Positions 48,294 through 59,079 of a stretch of DNA of 64,000 nucleotides are shown piece by piece. The stretch spans positions 16,476,312 through 16,540,311 of the forward strand of contig NC_036459.1 of NCBI RefSeq assembly GCF_002775205.1, in the 5' to 3' direction. How positions within the stretch are numbered: the stretch's first letter is position 1; each line of letters begins with the position of its first letter. Made by a program: the position numbers and the translations under genes. The notes beneath the pieces are model-generated. The model was not told where the DNA came from, did no database searches, and was given only the letters and a program-made list of their open reading frames with translations. The stretch is from Xiphophorus maculatus. Its lineage: Eukaryota > Chordata > Actinopteri > Cyprinodontiformes > Poeciliidae.

Positions 48294-49388
48294 AGCCACT
48301 ACTACTGGAACCACATGAGAAAATAGACACATTTCAGCACCAAATTAAGAAAACAGCTTCCATCTAGCAGTTTGCATGGTCTCTTCCTCCTCTCTTCTTC
48401 TTTAAAGCCTAATGACTGACAGCTTTGGAGCGTTGAGCTACACTCTATTGGGTTTTTCAAAGACAGCCTGCTCTCTGACATCAAAAAGAGCCGGCTGTTA
48501 TTTAAACGCCGCTGCTTTTGTCTTAAAGAAAAGAACCGGTCAGCATCACTGTAGGTTCTTAAAAGTTCTAATCGATCCTAATCCTGCGGGTTCTTTATTG
48601 TCGTTGGGATTTACTGCAGTCCAGCAACTCAGAGTCAGTGTTCCCCTTTGGGCAAAGATTTGGTGAAGGGCGATATATAAAAATGATTTACATTACGCTG
48701 CTGACATGTTGGCAGCACTTTACACTCAGACGGACTTCAGTTTAGACTGATCTTTGTCAACTTTACTATGTGGATTTCTGTGCGGATTGCAAGTGGACTT
48801 TTGTCTGATGTTTTTCTTTGTTGCAAAAAGGAAAAAGAAAGAAAAAACTTCAACGAATCACATTCTGTCTCTGTAAAGCCAGCGTCACTTTTGCCCCAAC
48901 TAATTCCAGGGCGGCTACTTCCTTTCACTTTACTGGTGAACATGCTCCAATCATTCCATGTTTAATAAGTTTATAACTCTGCGAAGGCCTCAGAGGTTTG
49001 TTAAAAATTAATCATTCACTCCAGGAAGTTGAGATGCCAGCCATTAATGCGAATTCACTCATCACTGCTGTTCCGCAAATCTCACCAATGACTTAAACAC
49101 ATTTTTTTTAGCTCATATTTTATTAGTTTACTTGAGTCAAATTTGTTGCTGTTTGTAATTTTGCTTTGTTTGTGTTATCAAAACAGGCCTCTTATTTTAA
49201 ACGAGAGAAAACCTGTCTGAATAAAGTTCAAATAAATTTTTTTTAAAAGTCCTTCTCTGACCAATCAGTGCGACTCGGCTGAATTCTGACCAATCCCTTG
49301 GTCAGAATTCATGTTTAAGAAGTTCATGTTAGCTTGACGAATCAAGATGGAATTCTTTTGCACTTTGAAAACTCTTTAGGACATGATT

Positions 49389-49391
49389 TAC

Positions 49392-49436
<45 letters not shown>
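49389..49436. repeat. (TTA)n microsatellite
   Basis: An uninterrupted TTA/ATT trinucleotide run of about 47 bases. Confidence 0.95.
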
Positions 49437-50664
49437 GGGTGATATTTCAAGAATTCACTCGAAAATGTTATTTGTACTTTATCTTTTTTGCAAAGGCTTT
49501 ATGCAGCAATTTAAACTTTTTTGCATAATCAAAAGCTTGGAAACTTTTGAAAGAGGTGATAACGAGCAGATTTCATAAAAAAAATCATTGTTGAGCAGGT
49601 TTTAAAAAAAAGAAATGACAAACTTATATTTGCATTTTTAATTTAAGGAATTTTGTGGTGCCACCAGGAGTTTAAATTAGCCATCTTTGCTGCAAAAAGT
49701 TTGGACACCAGTGACCTAAAGCTTAAAACCAAATGCTGACAGATGCTCTTTGTCTAATCCGAGTTAGTTTGTCACTGACAAGATCAGAGTTGGTTTAAGC
49801 ACAAGGCTAAACTTGTTTCTCCATACTTTTGGCTCTGAATACAAATGCAACACATGAAAAAAGTGATAGAAATGATTATGCAAAGCACTTCACTAAAGAG
49901 TAATTTAGTGAAGAGAAATGTTTGTGTTTTTGAGGGGCTTTTGTTATGCGTCAGACCTTATTATCATATTGATCTGCAGACGTTCCCCTCAGCAGTCTCT
50001 CCAGCCCAGGTTCTGGGCGCCCCACATACCTGCACCTGTGTTTGGTGTGTTTGCTGCGTTAGGCTCTGAGGATGTGAGGAACGTATCTGGGCCTCGCTGT
50101 CCTCTTAGAGCCAGGAGGGCACTTTTTCGTTTTTTTTTTTTTTTTGTTTCCTACTGCAACACAGATATTGCTTAGAACACACCACGTCCACGCTTTGCAA
50201 GTTTTGGAGGTCGTTGGGATACGTGCCAGGTGTAGGTTACAGCCGCGCCTCCTTCCTCACTGCTGTTTCCAGTGACTATGGTGCTTTTTTTTTTTCCTTT
50301 CGAATCAGCGGCTCACACTGCTCATTAGTGACATTGAAAAATCTGATCTTAACTGAATCAATGGCCGTTTTCCAGTTACGTTGCAGAATGCTCAAGGCAT
50401 ATTGTTGCAACTGTTCTATGGGAGAGAGTGTTTGGTAAAATAGAAAACAGTAATAATTACGTTTCAGACTTTGAAACTTCCCTTTTACAGTGTTGCGGCG
50501 AATGCACCACCAGCTGCTTCAAAGCTGGACTGAAACCAAAGGGTTGTCTGTGTCGGAATCACGTGCTTCTCCAGTTTTAGTTTTCCAGAGTTCACAATAA
50601 TTTTTGGATAGTTTGTAACATTTTAAGACTGCAATATGATTATAGAATGGGAAAAGACATTAAT

Positions 50665-50872
50665 TCACAATGGATGGATGAATTAATGGCTAAACGGATA
50701 TCTGGTTGGATGGCTTGATGACTAAATGGATGGATGGATGGATAAACAATAGATGGAGGATGGATGGGCTGATTGATAGTTGGATGATGGATGGATGGAT
50801 GGATGGAAGGATGGATGGATGGATGATGGATGAATGAATGAATGGATGGATGATGGATGGATGGATACTTGT
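50665..50872. repeat. (GGAT)n degenerate tandem repeat
   Basis: Tetranucleotide GGAT/GATG units with scattered variants (GAATGAAT, GATGATGG) run for about 200 bases. The minus-strand ORF of His-Pro-Ser-Ile repeats is an artefact of this array. Confidence 0.93.
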
Positions 50873-51689
50873 CCAGACCTGTAGACACTCGAATCAGATT
50901 GCAGAATGTTCCATAGTTTAACGCTAGCTGGTTCAATCTGAACTCAACTACATTTTCACACATAATGACAACTAACATGTTTTACTAAATGGTAAGTCGT
51001 CCATAGAACAGCAGAACCTCAGACTCTGCATCAGTAACTGATCCAGCTGTACATCTGAGGCCAGGGTATCATTTATCCAGCCATCCCTGCTCCTTGCCTC
51101 TCCTGTCCACAGAGGGCGGTAATACGAGCTGTGGATGAAAATCGCCCTTTTATCTGTACATTTTGAACTCTAGAACTGCAGAGTAAGCAGAAAACAAAAG
51201 GTTTTCTTGTGCTATTTTTAACTCACTGAATTCATTGGCACCTCTGGCATGATGATTTGTAAAAAGGCTTGAAATAAATCCAGCTTTTATTGCATCAACA
51301 TATGATGCAAAAAATAAGTTCAAATCTATCCTCATTTGATTAGTTGTATTATGTTTGGTGAAAAAAAAAATCTCATACCATGAAATACCTTTTTAAATGA
51401 AATCAGCCCTGATGTTAGTACTTCTCATAACCTCTATTTGCCCCGACTGGACGGCACTTAGTCTCCTATTACCTTTCACGAGGTTGGAATATCTAGAAAG
51501 ACAGATCTTTGATCTTTTTTCTTTGTTCAATAGAGATTAGGACTGTGGGGTTACCTGATACACTACCAGAATGAGAACTTCTACAAGCCAAACAAGCCAA
51601 GTCAACAAAACACACACAGATGAAGTGATGTGATTCACTCAAAAGATGCTTCAACAATCCAAGGATGTGCAAACAACTGCATTATTGCA

Positions 51690-52020
51690 CATGGCGTATC
51701 ACCATAAATTCCATGGTGGCATATTAGTGCTATTGTAGACAGAAAAATAGTAAATCTGACCCACAAAACCTGAAATATTGAAATTAAGCTCAGAAATGTT
51801 CTAGAAAATGCTGGAAAATTTCAGGATTTTTTCTAGCATTTCTTTTTTTCTTGTGGTCTTTAGAAATTTCCCTGTGTTTTCTAGAAAATGTCTGAGATTA
51901 ACTTCAAAATTTCTGAGTTTTTTTTTAGCAAATATCTGAGATTAATCTCAAAATTTCAGAGTTTTTGCGTGGAAATTTACTCCTATTGTATATATCTGCA
52001 TTGTCCATAATACACCATTG
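51690..52020. repeat. palindromic AAATTTC / GAGATTAATCTC repeat, copy 3
   Basis: The block starts ATGGCGTATCACCATAAATT and has CTCAGAAATG, TAGAAATTTCC, TCTGAGATTAACTTCAAAATT, then TCTGAGATTAATCTCAAAAT, and ends CATAATACACC. It is the best-kept member of the three-copy family. Confidence 0.7.
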
Positions 52021-52334
52021 TTAAGAATCCTCCTTCTATCCGCCTGATTGTTTTTCACTTGAATTGTTCAGATTGTACTGTGTGGGTCATTAAAAGTGAT
52101 TTATCATGTTCAGAGGGGCTGTGTAGACCATTGAGAACCGCTGGGTATGACCCATATGTCTGTCCTTGGAATAAATCCCTGTGGTAAACGTAGAGCCAAG
52201 TTGTGATCTGAGAGGCTCAGGGACTACCAGGCATCCCACTCCTCTATTGATTAGGAAGTGTGTAGTTGTTCCAAAATCTGCTGGGATTTCTGTTTTACAT
52301 AAACACACATATAAACCCTATGTGTGTGTGTGTG

Positions 52335-52570
52335 AACCAGGTTTTTATATCCTTGTGGGGATCTATTTCTGTCAACAATGTGGGGTTGTGGGGACCACTG
52401 CTTCTTGTAGGGACAAATCCTGGTCCCCATGTTGTTTTTGGGCTAGGGGTTAGGTATGTGATGGTTAGGGTTGGTGTAAGGATTACCCTTACCCTAGGAT
52501 TACCCCATTCATTTAAAAGAATTAGTGGAAGTCAATGTAAAGTCCCCACAATAAACAAAAACACCACGGT
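52335..52570. repeat. dispersed GTGGGGACC repeat, second copy
   Basis: It has CCTTGTGGGGAT, TGTGGGGACCACTGCT, CCTGGTCCCCAT, GGGTTAGGTATGTGATGG and AAGTCAATGTAAAGTCCCCAC in the same order as 28635-28875. A further decayed piece (TTATGGGGACCAAAGCCTG, GGGTCAGGGGTCAG) follows at about 52650-52745. Confidence 0.72.
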
Positions 52571-52789
52571 GTGTGTGTGGGTACTTGTTTAGCTATTCTT
52601 CTAAAGACCATTGCTATCACATTTACCGACCTCCTGAAGACCGATGGGCCTTATGGGGACCAAAGCCTGAACATTATACAGTGGACCCCCTTGTTTAGGG
52701 TCAGGGGTCAGCTTTAGAGGTAAAGTGTGAATTAAGTTTTGATTAAGGTTAGAAATATACTAGTAATGCTTAGCATTAAGTGTTACTAG

Positions 52790-52880
52790 TAGGAGTGGGC
52801 GATGTGAACTCTATCACGATATTTTGTGGTACTGTTGCTATAACAATGATACCACAAAATATTATTGTGGTATTAAATGT
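52790..52880. repeat. fragment with 13-bp hairpin, hAT-like
   Basis: AGTGGGCGATGTGAACT resembles one end of hAT elements that begin with a GGGCGATATG-like motif. ATATTTTGTGGTA pairs with TACCACAAAATAT about 18 bases on. It is too short for a firm family call. Confidence 0.35.
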
Positions 52881-53737
52881 AGTTCTCATCTGTCATCTTT
52901 GTGCAGTGCTAATCCAAAATTCTAAACAATTTTATATTTAATACAGCACTTTTAGAAAATCGTACAGAAACAAAGCAAGACAAAAACCTGAGGACATATT
53001 TTCATCTCCAAAACCATCTAAAAGGTTCCACTTTTCTTTATGTCCAAGTTTTCCAGGGATAAAGAAGCAGTTGGAAATTGCTCCCGTTAACTCCGCATTG
53101 CGATGTCTAAACTTGAAGGGAAAATTATGGAGTCTGTTAAAAAAAAAAGCATTATACAGCGTCGTTGGATCCGTTGTTTGGTTTGTCCTTTCAGAGCTGC
53201 TGTAGAACATCGATGATGCACAATATAGTGCAGATTCAGTGTAATAGAAGGAACTGTGTCCTTAGAGATAAGTTACCAAGACAACAAGATTATTATTCTC
53301 ATGTTACTCAAAACAACTACATCTGTCATGGGATGGATGAAAAGACACATAACATCTTTTTGTCACAATCAGAAATGAAATCATGATAAACTTAGGCTGT
53401 TGTTGGTCTCTTAGGATGACCAGAATGACCCATATTCAGAAAATGGGTTAAAATATGGACACAGTAAGAATATTTTGATTTAAATTAAGAAGTTTGCATA
53501 CATTTCCTTCATAGAATTGCTTAAGGATAGCAATTGGCTTTGTTATCCTTAAGCCTGTTTGTTACTAACTTGCTGGTATCATTTACATTGTTGGACTGTA
53601 AACCAAACTACAACTGGTTCACCAGACCATAGCCTGGCACAAATGATAATACTAGTTAGCATAGCCACTGATGTCGGCCACTGATTTCTGTAACAATATG
53701 TTGTTTTTCCACCATTAACACATTGAGCATTGTACAG

Positions 53738-53935
53738 GAGGATGATTGACAGCGCTAAGACCCTCCTCCTGGCTCTGATTGTTTTTGACAGGTAGTTAGC
53801 AGACCTTGATAATAGCTCTGGGAGTAGGTGGAGGAGTTAGATTTTTTTTTCATGGATTAACTGTCTTATCCCATACTGTCATGACATGGTGACAGTTATG
53901 AAGAACACATATTTTTGTAAAAGTTATGTACTGCG
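53738..53935. repeat. dispersed repeat, copy 2
   Basis: Shares GACAGCGCTAAGACCC, CCTCCTGGCTCTGATTG, GTTTTTGACAG, GGTGGAGGAG, CTTATCCCATACTGTCATGA and TATGTACTGCGTCTTTAAG in order with 39048-39235. Confidence 0.65.
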
Positions 53936-54913
53936 TCTTTAAGGGGTATAATATGCATTCTTTTTTATATATATGACTCAAAATGGAGCAGTAACTAGCT
54001 AATTTATTTCAAAACCAAAATATGGTCGTTCTGAAAATGTTTAGAGGCACAGTAATTGTTTTGTGTGAAAACATTTGAATTTAAATAAAGTAGTCACAAA
54101 TCATAGTACCATTTAGCAAAGATAAATAATTCTGGAAATAAAACCGGAAGTTTATAGCTAAGAAAGTGTCTTGTCAGCGTTTCTTGTTTAGAGTGAATTT
54201 TTGTGCATCTCCTTTCCTCCTGCATAAAACGGGTAAATGCACAGTAAATACAATAGTACGCTGTTGCATTCAGTCTAATGGGCAACTACTCTGGATGTCC
54301 ACTTTATTGTTCTGTATTGCTAAAATACTTTTAGCAGCAGGTACCTCTCTCTTTCGGCTGTCTGCTTGTGTTTTTGCTGTCATAAAAGGACGAGAGGTTC
54401 ATGTTGGACCCTCTAAAAGACGGATCTGAAGTGGCTGGCAGCAGAAAGCCCAGCTGCTCCAGGTCACCGCTCTTAGAGACCTTGTAAAAGTGAAGGAAAA
54501 GCCTGCAGAGGGGAAATCGAAGGCCGGAGGCGAGCCGAGCTGGATCAGCAGTCTGCCCGTCTTCACAAAGCGGGGAGGGCAGCAGATAAAAAGGCTGGCT
54601 GGCAGAGGCTTCCAGCCTTTCACTCTGATGAACCAGCACTTGACCATCTGCTGTTAATGATTAGTCATTCGGAATGCAGTTAAAATAATTATTTCCACAT
54701 ATCTGTACTTAGAAAAAATTGTCTTACTTCTTCATTTTTGCTTTGGAGTGTGTAACTTGACATTGAAGCAGAAAAGACAAGGCTCAGATGGGCACGTTAC
54801 TTTCTGACACCACTAGATGGCAGTGTTGTTTTACTAAAACTCTCTTCACGGACGTTCTCATTCTGTGTGCTGATTGTTTTTTTGTTTGTTTGTTTGCTAT
54901 TGTTTTTTGACAG

Positions 54914-55138
54914 GGTTTGACCTTGGGGGTCAGGTGGCGATTGGCTTTACCCATTGGAAGAGTCCCGTCCAATCGAGCAGCCGGAATCTCCACAGTCCGG
55001 ATGGCGTTCGCTCCGAGGCTTCGGCGGCCCCACCCATCGGCGAGCATGCGGAGCCGATGTCCTGCCCGGCGTCGCTCTCCGTCAACCCGCTGCCCACCTG
55101 CAGCGCCAGTCAGGAGACGCTGTGCGACAGCAGCACAA
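54914..55138 (+). CDS. putative third exon of the unrecognised gene (225 bp)
   Basis: The exon is bounded by a T-rich tract ending GACAG and by GTAGGT. Entering in phase 1 it is open for 75 codons: GFDLGGQVAIGFTHWKSPVQ, a Ser-rich segment, then a Pro/Ser/Cys segment (PMSCPASLSVNPLPTCSASQ) ending ETLCDSST. It exits in phase 1, like the 75-bp exon upstream, and is much more GC-rich than its flanks, as coding DNA should be. Composition suggests a disordered, phosphorylatable region. No family was recognised. Confidence 0.6.
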
Positions 55139-55144
55139 GTAGGT

Positions 55145-56590
55145 TAGACTGCGTGGTGGATGAGATGCCTAAAATCCGGTCTAGTTGAGTCCAAAACCGC
55201 CGTCTCTACCTTAGCTGACAGGCTGTACACTTGAGAGATCTGGTCTTTATGGAAGACCAGAACTTTGTTCAAAGTTCTAAAAACTCCCATTCAAAGTTTG
55301 ACACAAACCATGTAGGAAACACAGCAAACATGTAGGAGACGTTGCTATTTTTACATAAAACCAAGACTAAGACTTCTGCCTACATTCAGAATGCTTAATC
55401 CAATGAGAAACACAAAAACTGGACAAAAAAATTAATATACCTTCACTATCTTAACATTTGGTGTGGGGATTTTTTTTTCAGTTTGGACAAGAATGGTTTT
55501 CAGATTAGAGAAAAATGGAAGGAGCCAAGTTCTGGGCAATTGTTTATCAATCATTTATTGGGGCCTGCCCATAGCAACGCATAAGAAGAGCAGTGACTGA
55601 CTTACGACGCTAATCAGTACTGCCTCCATGCATTGCATGGCAGGCACCTATTATTCTACACCCAATAGAACGTCTCTTTATTTATTTATGTATTTATTTA
55701 TTTTTCTTCCATCAACCGGAATGCGGCAGAGCAAAGCAGTTCATTAGCATTAGCCTTTTAGCTTAAATAAGCTACTAGTTATTTTCCTGACTTATTAGCC
55801 ATGTCTAGTATACTGAATGGAGGAAGTCAATTATAGAGAACATCCTAGTGATGTCCCACATGCCACTGATAGCAATCACACTAACATTAGCATTTTCGCT
55901 AATTTTAGCTGATACACTTACTTTATCATACTGAATGGTGCATGTCCATGTTAGTCAACATTCTTGTGGTTCTCCTCATACTATTGCAGCTTTCTTTAGC
56001 ATTGATTCTAATTTTTAGCATCAGAACGCTGGGTCCAAACCGACGGGCACACTTTGGCAGGCCCCGGTTCAATTTCTTCAGGGATTTTCTAGTATTGTGT
56101 CCAATGTTTGCATTTCCGCAGCGTACAGAACAAATGTGTTGGAGATGGTTGTTTACAACCCATCAAATATGGAGCCGCAGCATCATTTCTTTAGGCTCAT
56201 TCTTTATTTTTTGTATTTATGTAAAATTATTAAACCAAAATTATTTCTTTGTAGCTCTTCTCCAAGCAGGCAAAGGTTCTTGTCACATTTTACAACAACA
56301 GCAGCAGCAAATGCCTGTAAGTTACATTTAATTTTACTTGTAAGATATTTTTAAGTCAAGTATGATTCAAACGTTTAAGCCTGATAGAATGATAAAAAAA
56401 CCTACTTAAATTAATGGTTTTAATATACCATTGTCAATCTAAACTTAATATTTAACTATTAAAATCCGTTTTAATCCCCAGCCTCCTGAAATATAAACTT
56501 CCGATGTCCGTCATGATTAATCATTCGCCTCAAATGATTAAGTGACGCAGTTGCAAAGGGTTAATAGTTTGAGTCATGCAGAAATTGATC
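55145..56590. other. intronic DNA, no exon seen
   Basis: There is a TTTA run near 55675-55705. ORFs at 55942-56354 lack domains; the run of glutamines near 56290 comes from a CAG/ACA stretch. Confidence 0.4.
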
Positions 56591-56595
56591 TGACC

Positions 56596-56609
56596 GTTTC
56601 CATAGCAAC
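56596..56609 (+). promoter_or_regulatory. RFX-type X-box
   Basis: GTTTCCATAGCAAC fits the X-box consensus GTHNYYATRRNAAC at every position. It lies about 190 bp before the ATG of the 274-codon ORF. RFX sites often drive genes of ciliated or sperm-forming cells. A single match in 64 kb is only suggestive. Confidence 0.4.
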
Positions 56610-56667
56610 GATCAGAAGCAAGACATTCTCCCAGAACTACAGTGAGCTCATTGTAGCTATGACGACC

Positions 56668-56693
56668 TCTATGACATAGATCTATGTCATAGA
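56668..56693. repeat. 26-bp perfect palindrome
   Basis: The sequence is centred on AGATCT, with ATGACATAGA to the left and its exact complement to the right, and no spacer. It lies about 100 bp upstream of the 274-codon ORF. It may be a dimer binding site or a remnant of a small insertion. Confidence 0.8.
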
Positions 56694-56795
56694 TCAAAGA
56701 ACATCTGAGTTTATGAATGCTTGCATCTCAAAGCATCAGGTATTCTACAAGCAACTCTTTGACTCTCAGAACAGTGATTTTCAACGATTTTTAAG

Positions 56796-57620
56796 ATGGA
56801 AGGAGTTTTGGCTAGCATGTTTTTCCCCCTGACTTTTGGGGCCGGATATTTGATCACGACAGGAGTGACGAAAGCTTTTAACAAACTGCTTCCGGGAATC
56901 ACATTTGAAACGAGCAGCTATCGGGACGAATGCACGGAGTATGATGATTTTGATAAGTTTCTTTTCAACCCTTCCCCGGCTGGGGACGTTTGCTCGCTTA
57001 GCTCTCAGGACGAGAGCAGTATCGTCTCTGAGTACAATATTTTTGATTCTTCTCCAACTAGAGAGCAGCAAACTTCCCTGCCTGAGGACATCAGCTGTGA
57101 GATGATAGCAGATGATAATATCCTTGATGTCCTTGAAGAGGATATTGTCGGAGGGAACGATTCCTCCGTCTCCTCCATTTCCTCTAAGTCCTCCGATTCC
57201 TCCAATTCCTCTAACTCCTCTGATTCATCTAACTCCTCCGATTCCTCTGATTCATCTAATTTTCATGATCAGGACTTCTCCTTGTCAGGCTCCAGTGAGA
57301 GTTATCATGTATTTCCGCCTGGAAAGATGCCTCCTGCTTTCAGAAAGAATGCTTTACAAGATAATAGCCACGTAGAGACCGCGCTCCTGGGGAAAGATTT
57401 CCCAAATCTTTCTAAAAAGCAAACTTCTCCGGCTGGAGAAGACCGGACCAATAAAAAAAGATCCGTCCCAAGAGATGATTTCCCCCATCTTCGCCAATCT
57501 CGACAAAGACCAATGTTACCTGGATGCAACATCTGCAAAGAAGATCAAAGACATCTCCCTGAAATTGACAAACGACCACGCAGACGTCAGGCTAGATCTT
57601 CTTGCTGTTCCTTATTTTGA
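56796..57620 (+). CDS. intronless 274-codon ORF, unknown Ser/Asp-rich protein
   Basis: This is the longest unbroken ORF in the window outside the NXPE and LINE sequences. It has an ATG, no internal stop and 274 codons. Residues about 3-24 are hydrophobic (LASMFFPLTFGAGYLITTGV), a possible signal or anchor. Residues about 35-115 are acidic (DECTEYDDFDKF, DDNILDVLEEDIVGG). Residues about 118-155 are a repeat of SS-D/N units (SSDSSNSSNSSDSS). The C-terminal third is basic (RTNKKRSVPRDDF, KRPRRRQARSS) and ends CCSLF, which fits a CaaX-type prenylation box (C-S-L-F) with a neighbouring Cys. SPAGD and SPAGE occur once each. The ORF lies in what seems to be an intron of the + strand gene, behind an X-box and a palindrome. 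It could be a real intronless gene, a retrocopy or an ORF from an unrecognised mobile element. No poly-A signal was seen just downstream. Confidence 0.5.
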   Translation: MEGVLASMFFPLTFGAGYLITTGVTKAFNKLLPGITFETSSYRDECTEYDDFDKFLFNPSPAGDVCSLSSQDESSIVSEYNIFDSSPTREQQTSLPEDISCEMIADDNILDVLEEDIVGGNDSSVSSISSKSSDSSNSSNSSDSSNSSDSSDSSNFHDQDFSLSGSSESYHVFPPGKMPPAFRKNALQDNSHVETALLGKDFPNLSKKQTSPAGEDRTNKKRSVPRDDFPHLRQSRQRPMLPGCNICKEDQRHLPEIDKRPRRRQARSSCCSLF

Positions 57621-57639
57621 TTTTTAATATGCCAGAGAT

Positions 57640-58200
57640 CTTTGTCAGCGTCCTATTGTCGTGATCTGTGTTTTGCTGTGTGTTTATTTTGAGTTCCCTG
57701 TGTATCTGTGTCTCCGTGTTGTCCTGTTCTCCCCTTGATTAGTTCCCAGGTGTTTCTTGTTCCCTGATTACCCCCAGTGTATTTAGTGCAGTGCTTCTCA
57801 ATTCCAGTCCTCAGGTCCCCCTGCTCTGCATGTTTTAGATGTACCCCTATCTCAGAACAGCTGATCCAAATGATTGCATTACCTGTTCTGCAGCCATTAA
57901 GTACTGCAGAAGCCTGTTAATCAATCATAGATTCAATCCAGGTGTGTGGCAGCAAGGAAACACCTAAAACATGCAGGGCAGGGGGGCCTGAGGACCGGAA
58001 TTGAGAAGCACTGATTTAGTGTCACTTGTGTGCCTGTTCTTCGTCGGGTCCTCGTCTAATGTGCGTTCAGTACTTCGTGTCGTCCAGTCGTTTTAACGGT
58101 TGCTACCGGCGTCGAGCCCTGGCTTCCGCTCGGCCGTGCTGCCCGTTGCTGGACTGTATTTTCATCATTAAAAGATATGGATATGGAAGCCACTTTACCT
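57640..58200. mobile_element. older repeat split by a hAT MITE
   Basis: GTTCCCTGTGTATCTGTGTC, CTTGATTAGTTCCCAGGTGT, CCCTGATTACCCCCAGTGTA and, after the MITE, GTCGGGTCCTCGTCTAATGT resemble a common teleost repeat with LTR-like layout (TATTTA box, then a GT-rich start region). The family name is uncertain. Confidence 0.4.
57789..58013. mobile_element. hAT-type MITE (225 bp)
   Basis: Terminal inverted repeats CAGTGCTTCTCAATTCCAGT and the complement of ACCGGAATTGAGAAGCACTG are flanked by the exact 8-bp duplication ATTTAGTG at 57781-57788 and 58014-58021. It has no coding capacity. It sits inside the repeat at 57640-58200. Confidence 0.93.
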
Positions 58201-58434
58201 TAACTCTACAGGGCTTTAGAAGTTGCTTTGGGTTCTTTGAGACCTCCTTGATCAATCCTTGATGCACCCTGAATTACTCTCAAAGTAATGACCTAAATTA
58301 TTTTTGAGATTCCATTACGTAGAGTCGGGGTTAGGGCAGAATTACCTTCGAAGGCTACAAAGTTACTTTGGTAGGTAACTGTGTTATTGCTTTTTGAGTG
58401 TCTAGTCTACTTGATGTCTATGGCAGGTCGTACA

Positions 58435-58960
58435 TTAGGGATTTTGTGATAATCCTGTCCTATTGAGGCATAAGGGAGACCCAGGTGCAGAGGAATTTGT
58501 AGAGCAGGAAGTATAATGAAAATAATCAAAACAACTGACAGCAAAAACTAACAGGAGACACAAAAACTGGAGCAACGACTGGAATGCAGGCAGTGTGGTG
58601 CATAGTAATGGAAGTGAAGAACAATGTAACTGGAAAGCTTAAATATACTGAGACGGGAGTGGAAATGACAGAGAAGCTAATTACAGGTGAGTGGATGCAG
58701 CTGGGGAATGGAGCAGGCAAGCTGATAGTGAGGTGGAAAATAATCAAAGCTAAAAGAATCAGAAGAGGGAAAGAAACCTGAAACTGATAAAACAGTAAAC
58801 AGAAATACTAATACAAATCCAGAACACAAATAATGGGACTCATTGGACTGACACAAGGAATTAACAAAAATGGCAAAAATATAGGGAAACTATAAAGAAA
58901 TGATCAAGACAGAAAATAACGGAAGCTAAAAGTCCAAACATTAACGCTTCATAACAACTA
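58435..58960. mobile_element. degenerate non-coding transposable element
   Basis: A-rich DNA with GGGAGACCCAGGTGCAGAG, AACTAACAGGAGACACAAAA, GACACAAGGAATTAAC and AGACAGAAAATAACGG resembles the LTR-like, A-rich non-coding repeats common in fish (GAGACACAGGTGCAGA... type). No clear termini were found. Confidence 0.35.
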
Positions 58961-59079
58961 CAGATCTGGCAATATTTAAAACTCCTTATATATGATGTAC
59001 ATTTATGTAATATGATGGGGGCTGATAGGAAAAAAGAAGAAATCAGCAGTAATACGGCAATAACATTATCTCATCTTTT

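Larger units (their letters stand above)
48300..51685. other. spacer or intron, no gene seen
   Basis: The stretch holds two microsatellites (listed separately) and short ORFs without domains. A poly-T run at about 50128-50145 gives hydrophobic chance ORFs. Confidence 0.45.

Noticed and set aside
50640-50978. 112-codon ORF of HPSI repeats on the minus strand
   Set aside because: It is produced by the GGAT tandem array; no start context or conservation is visible.
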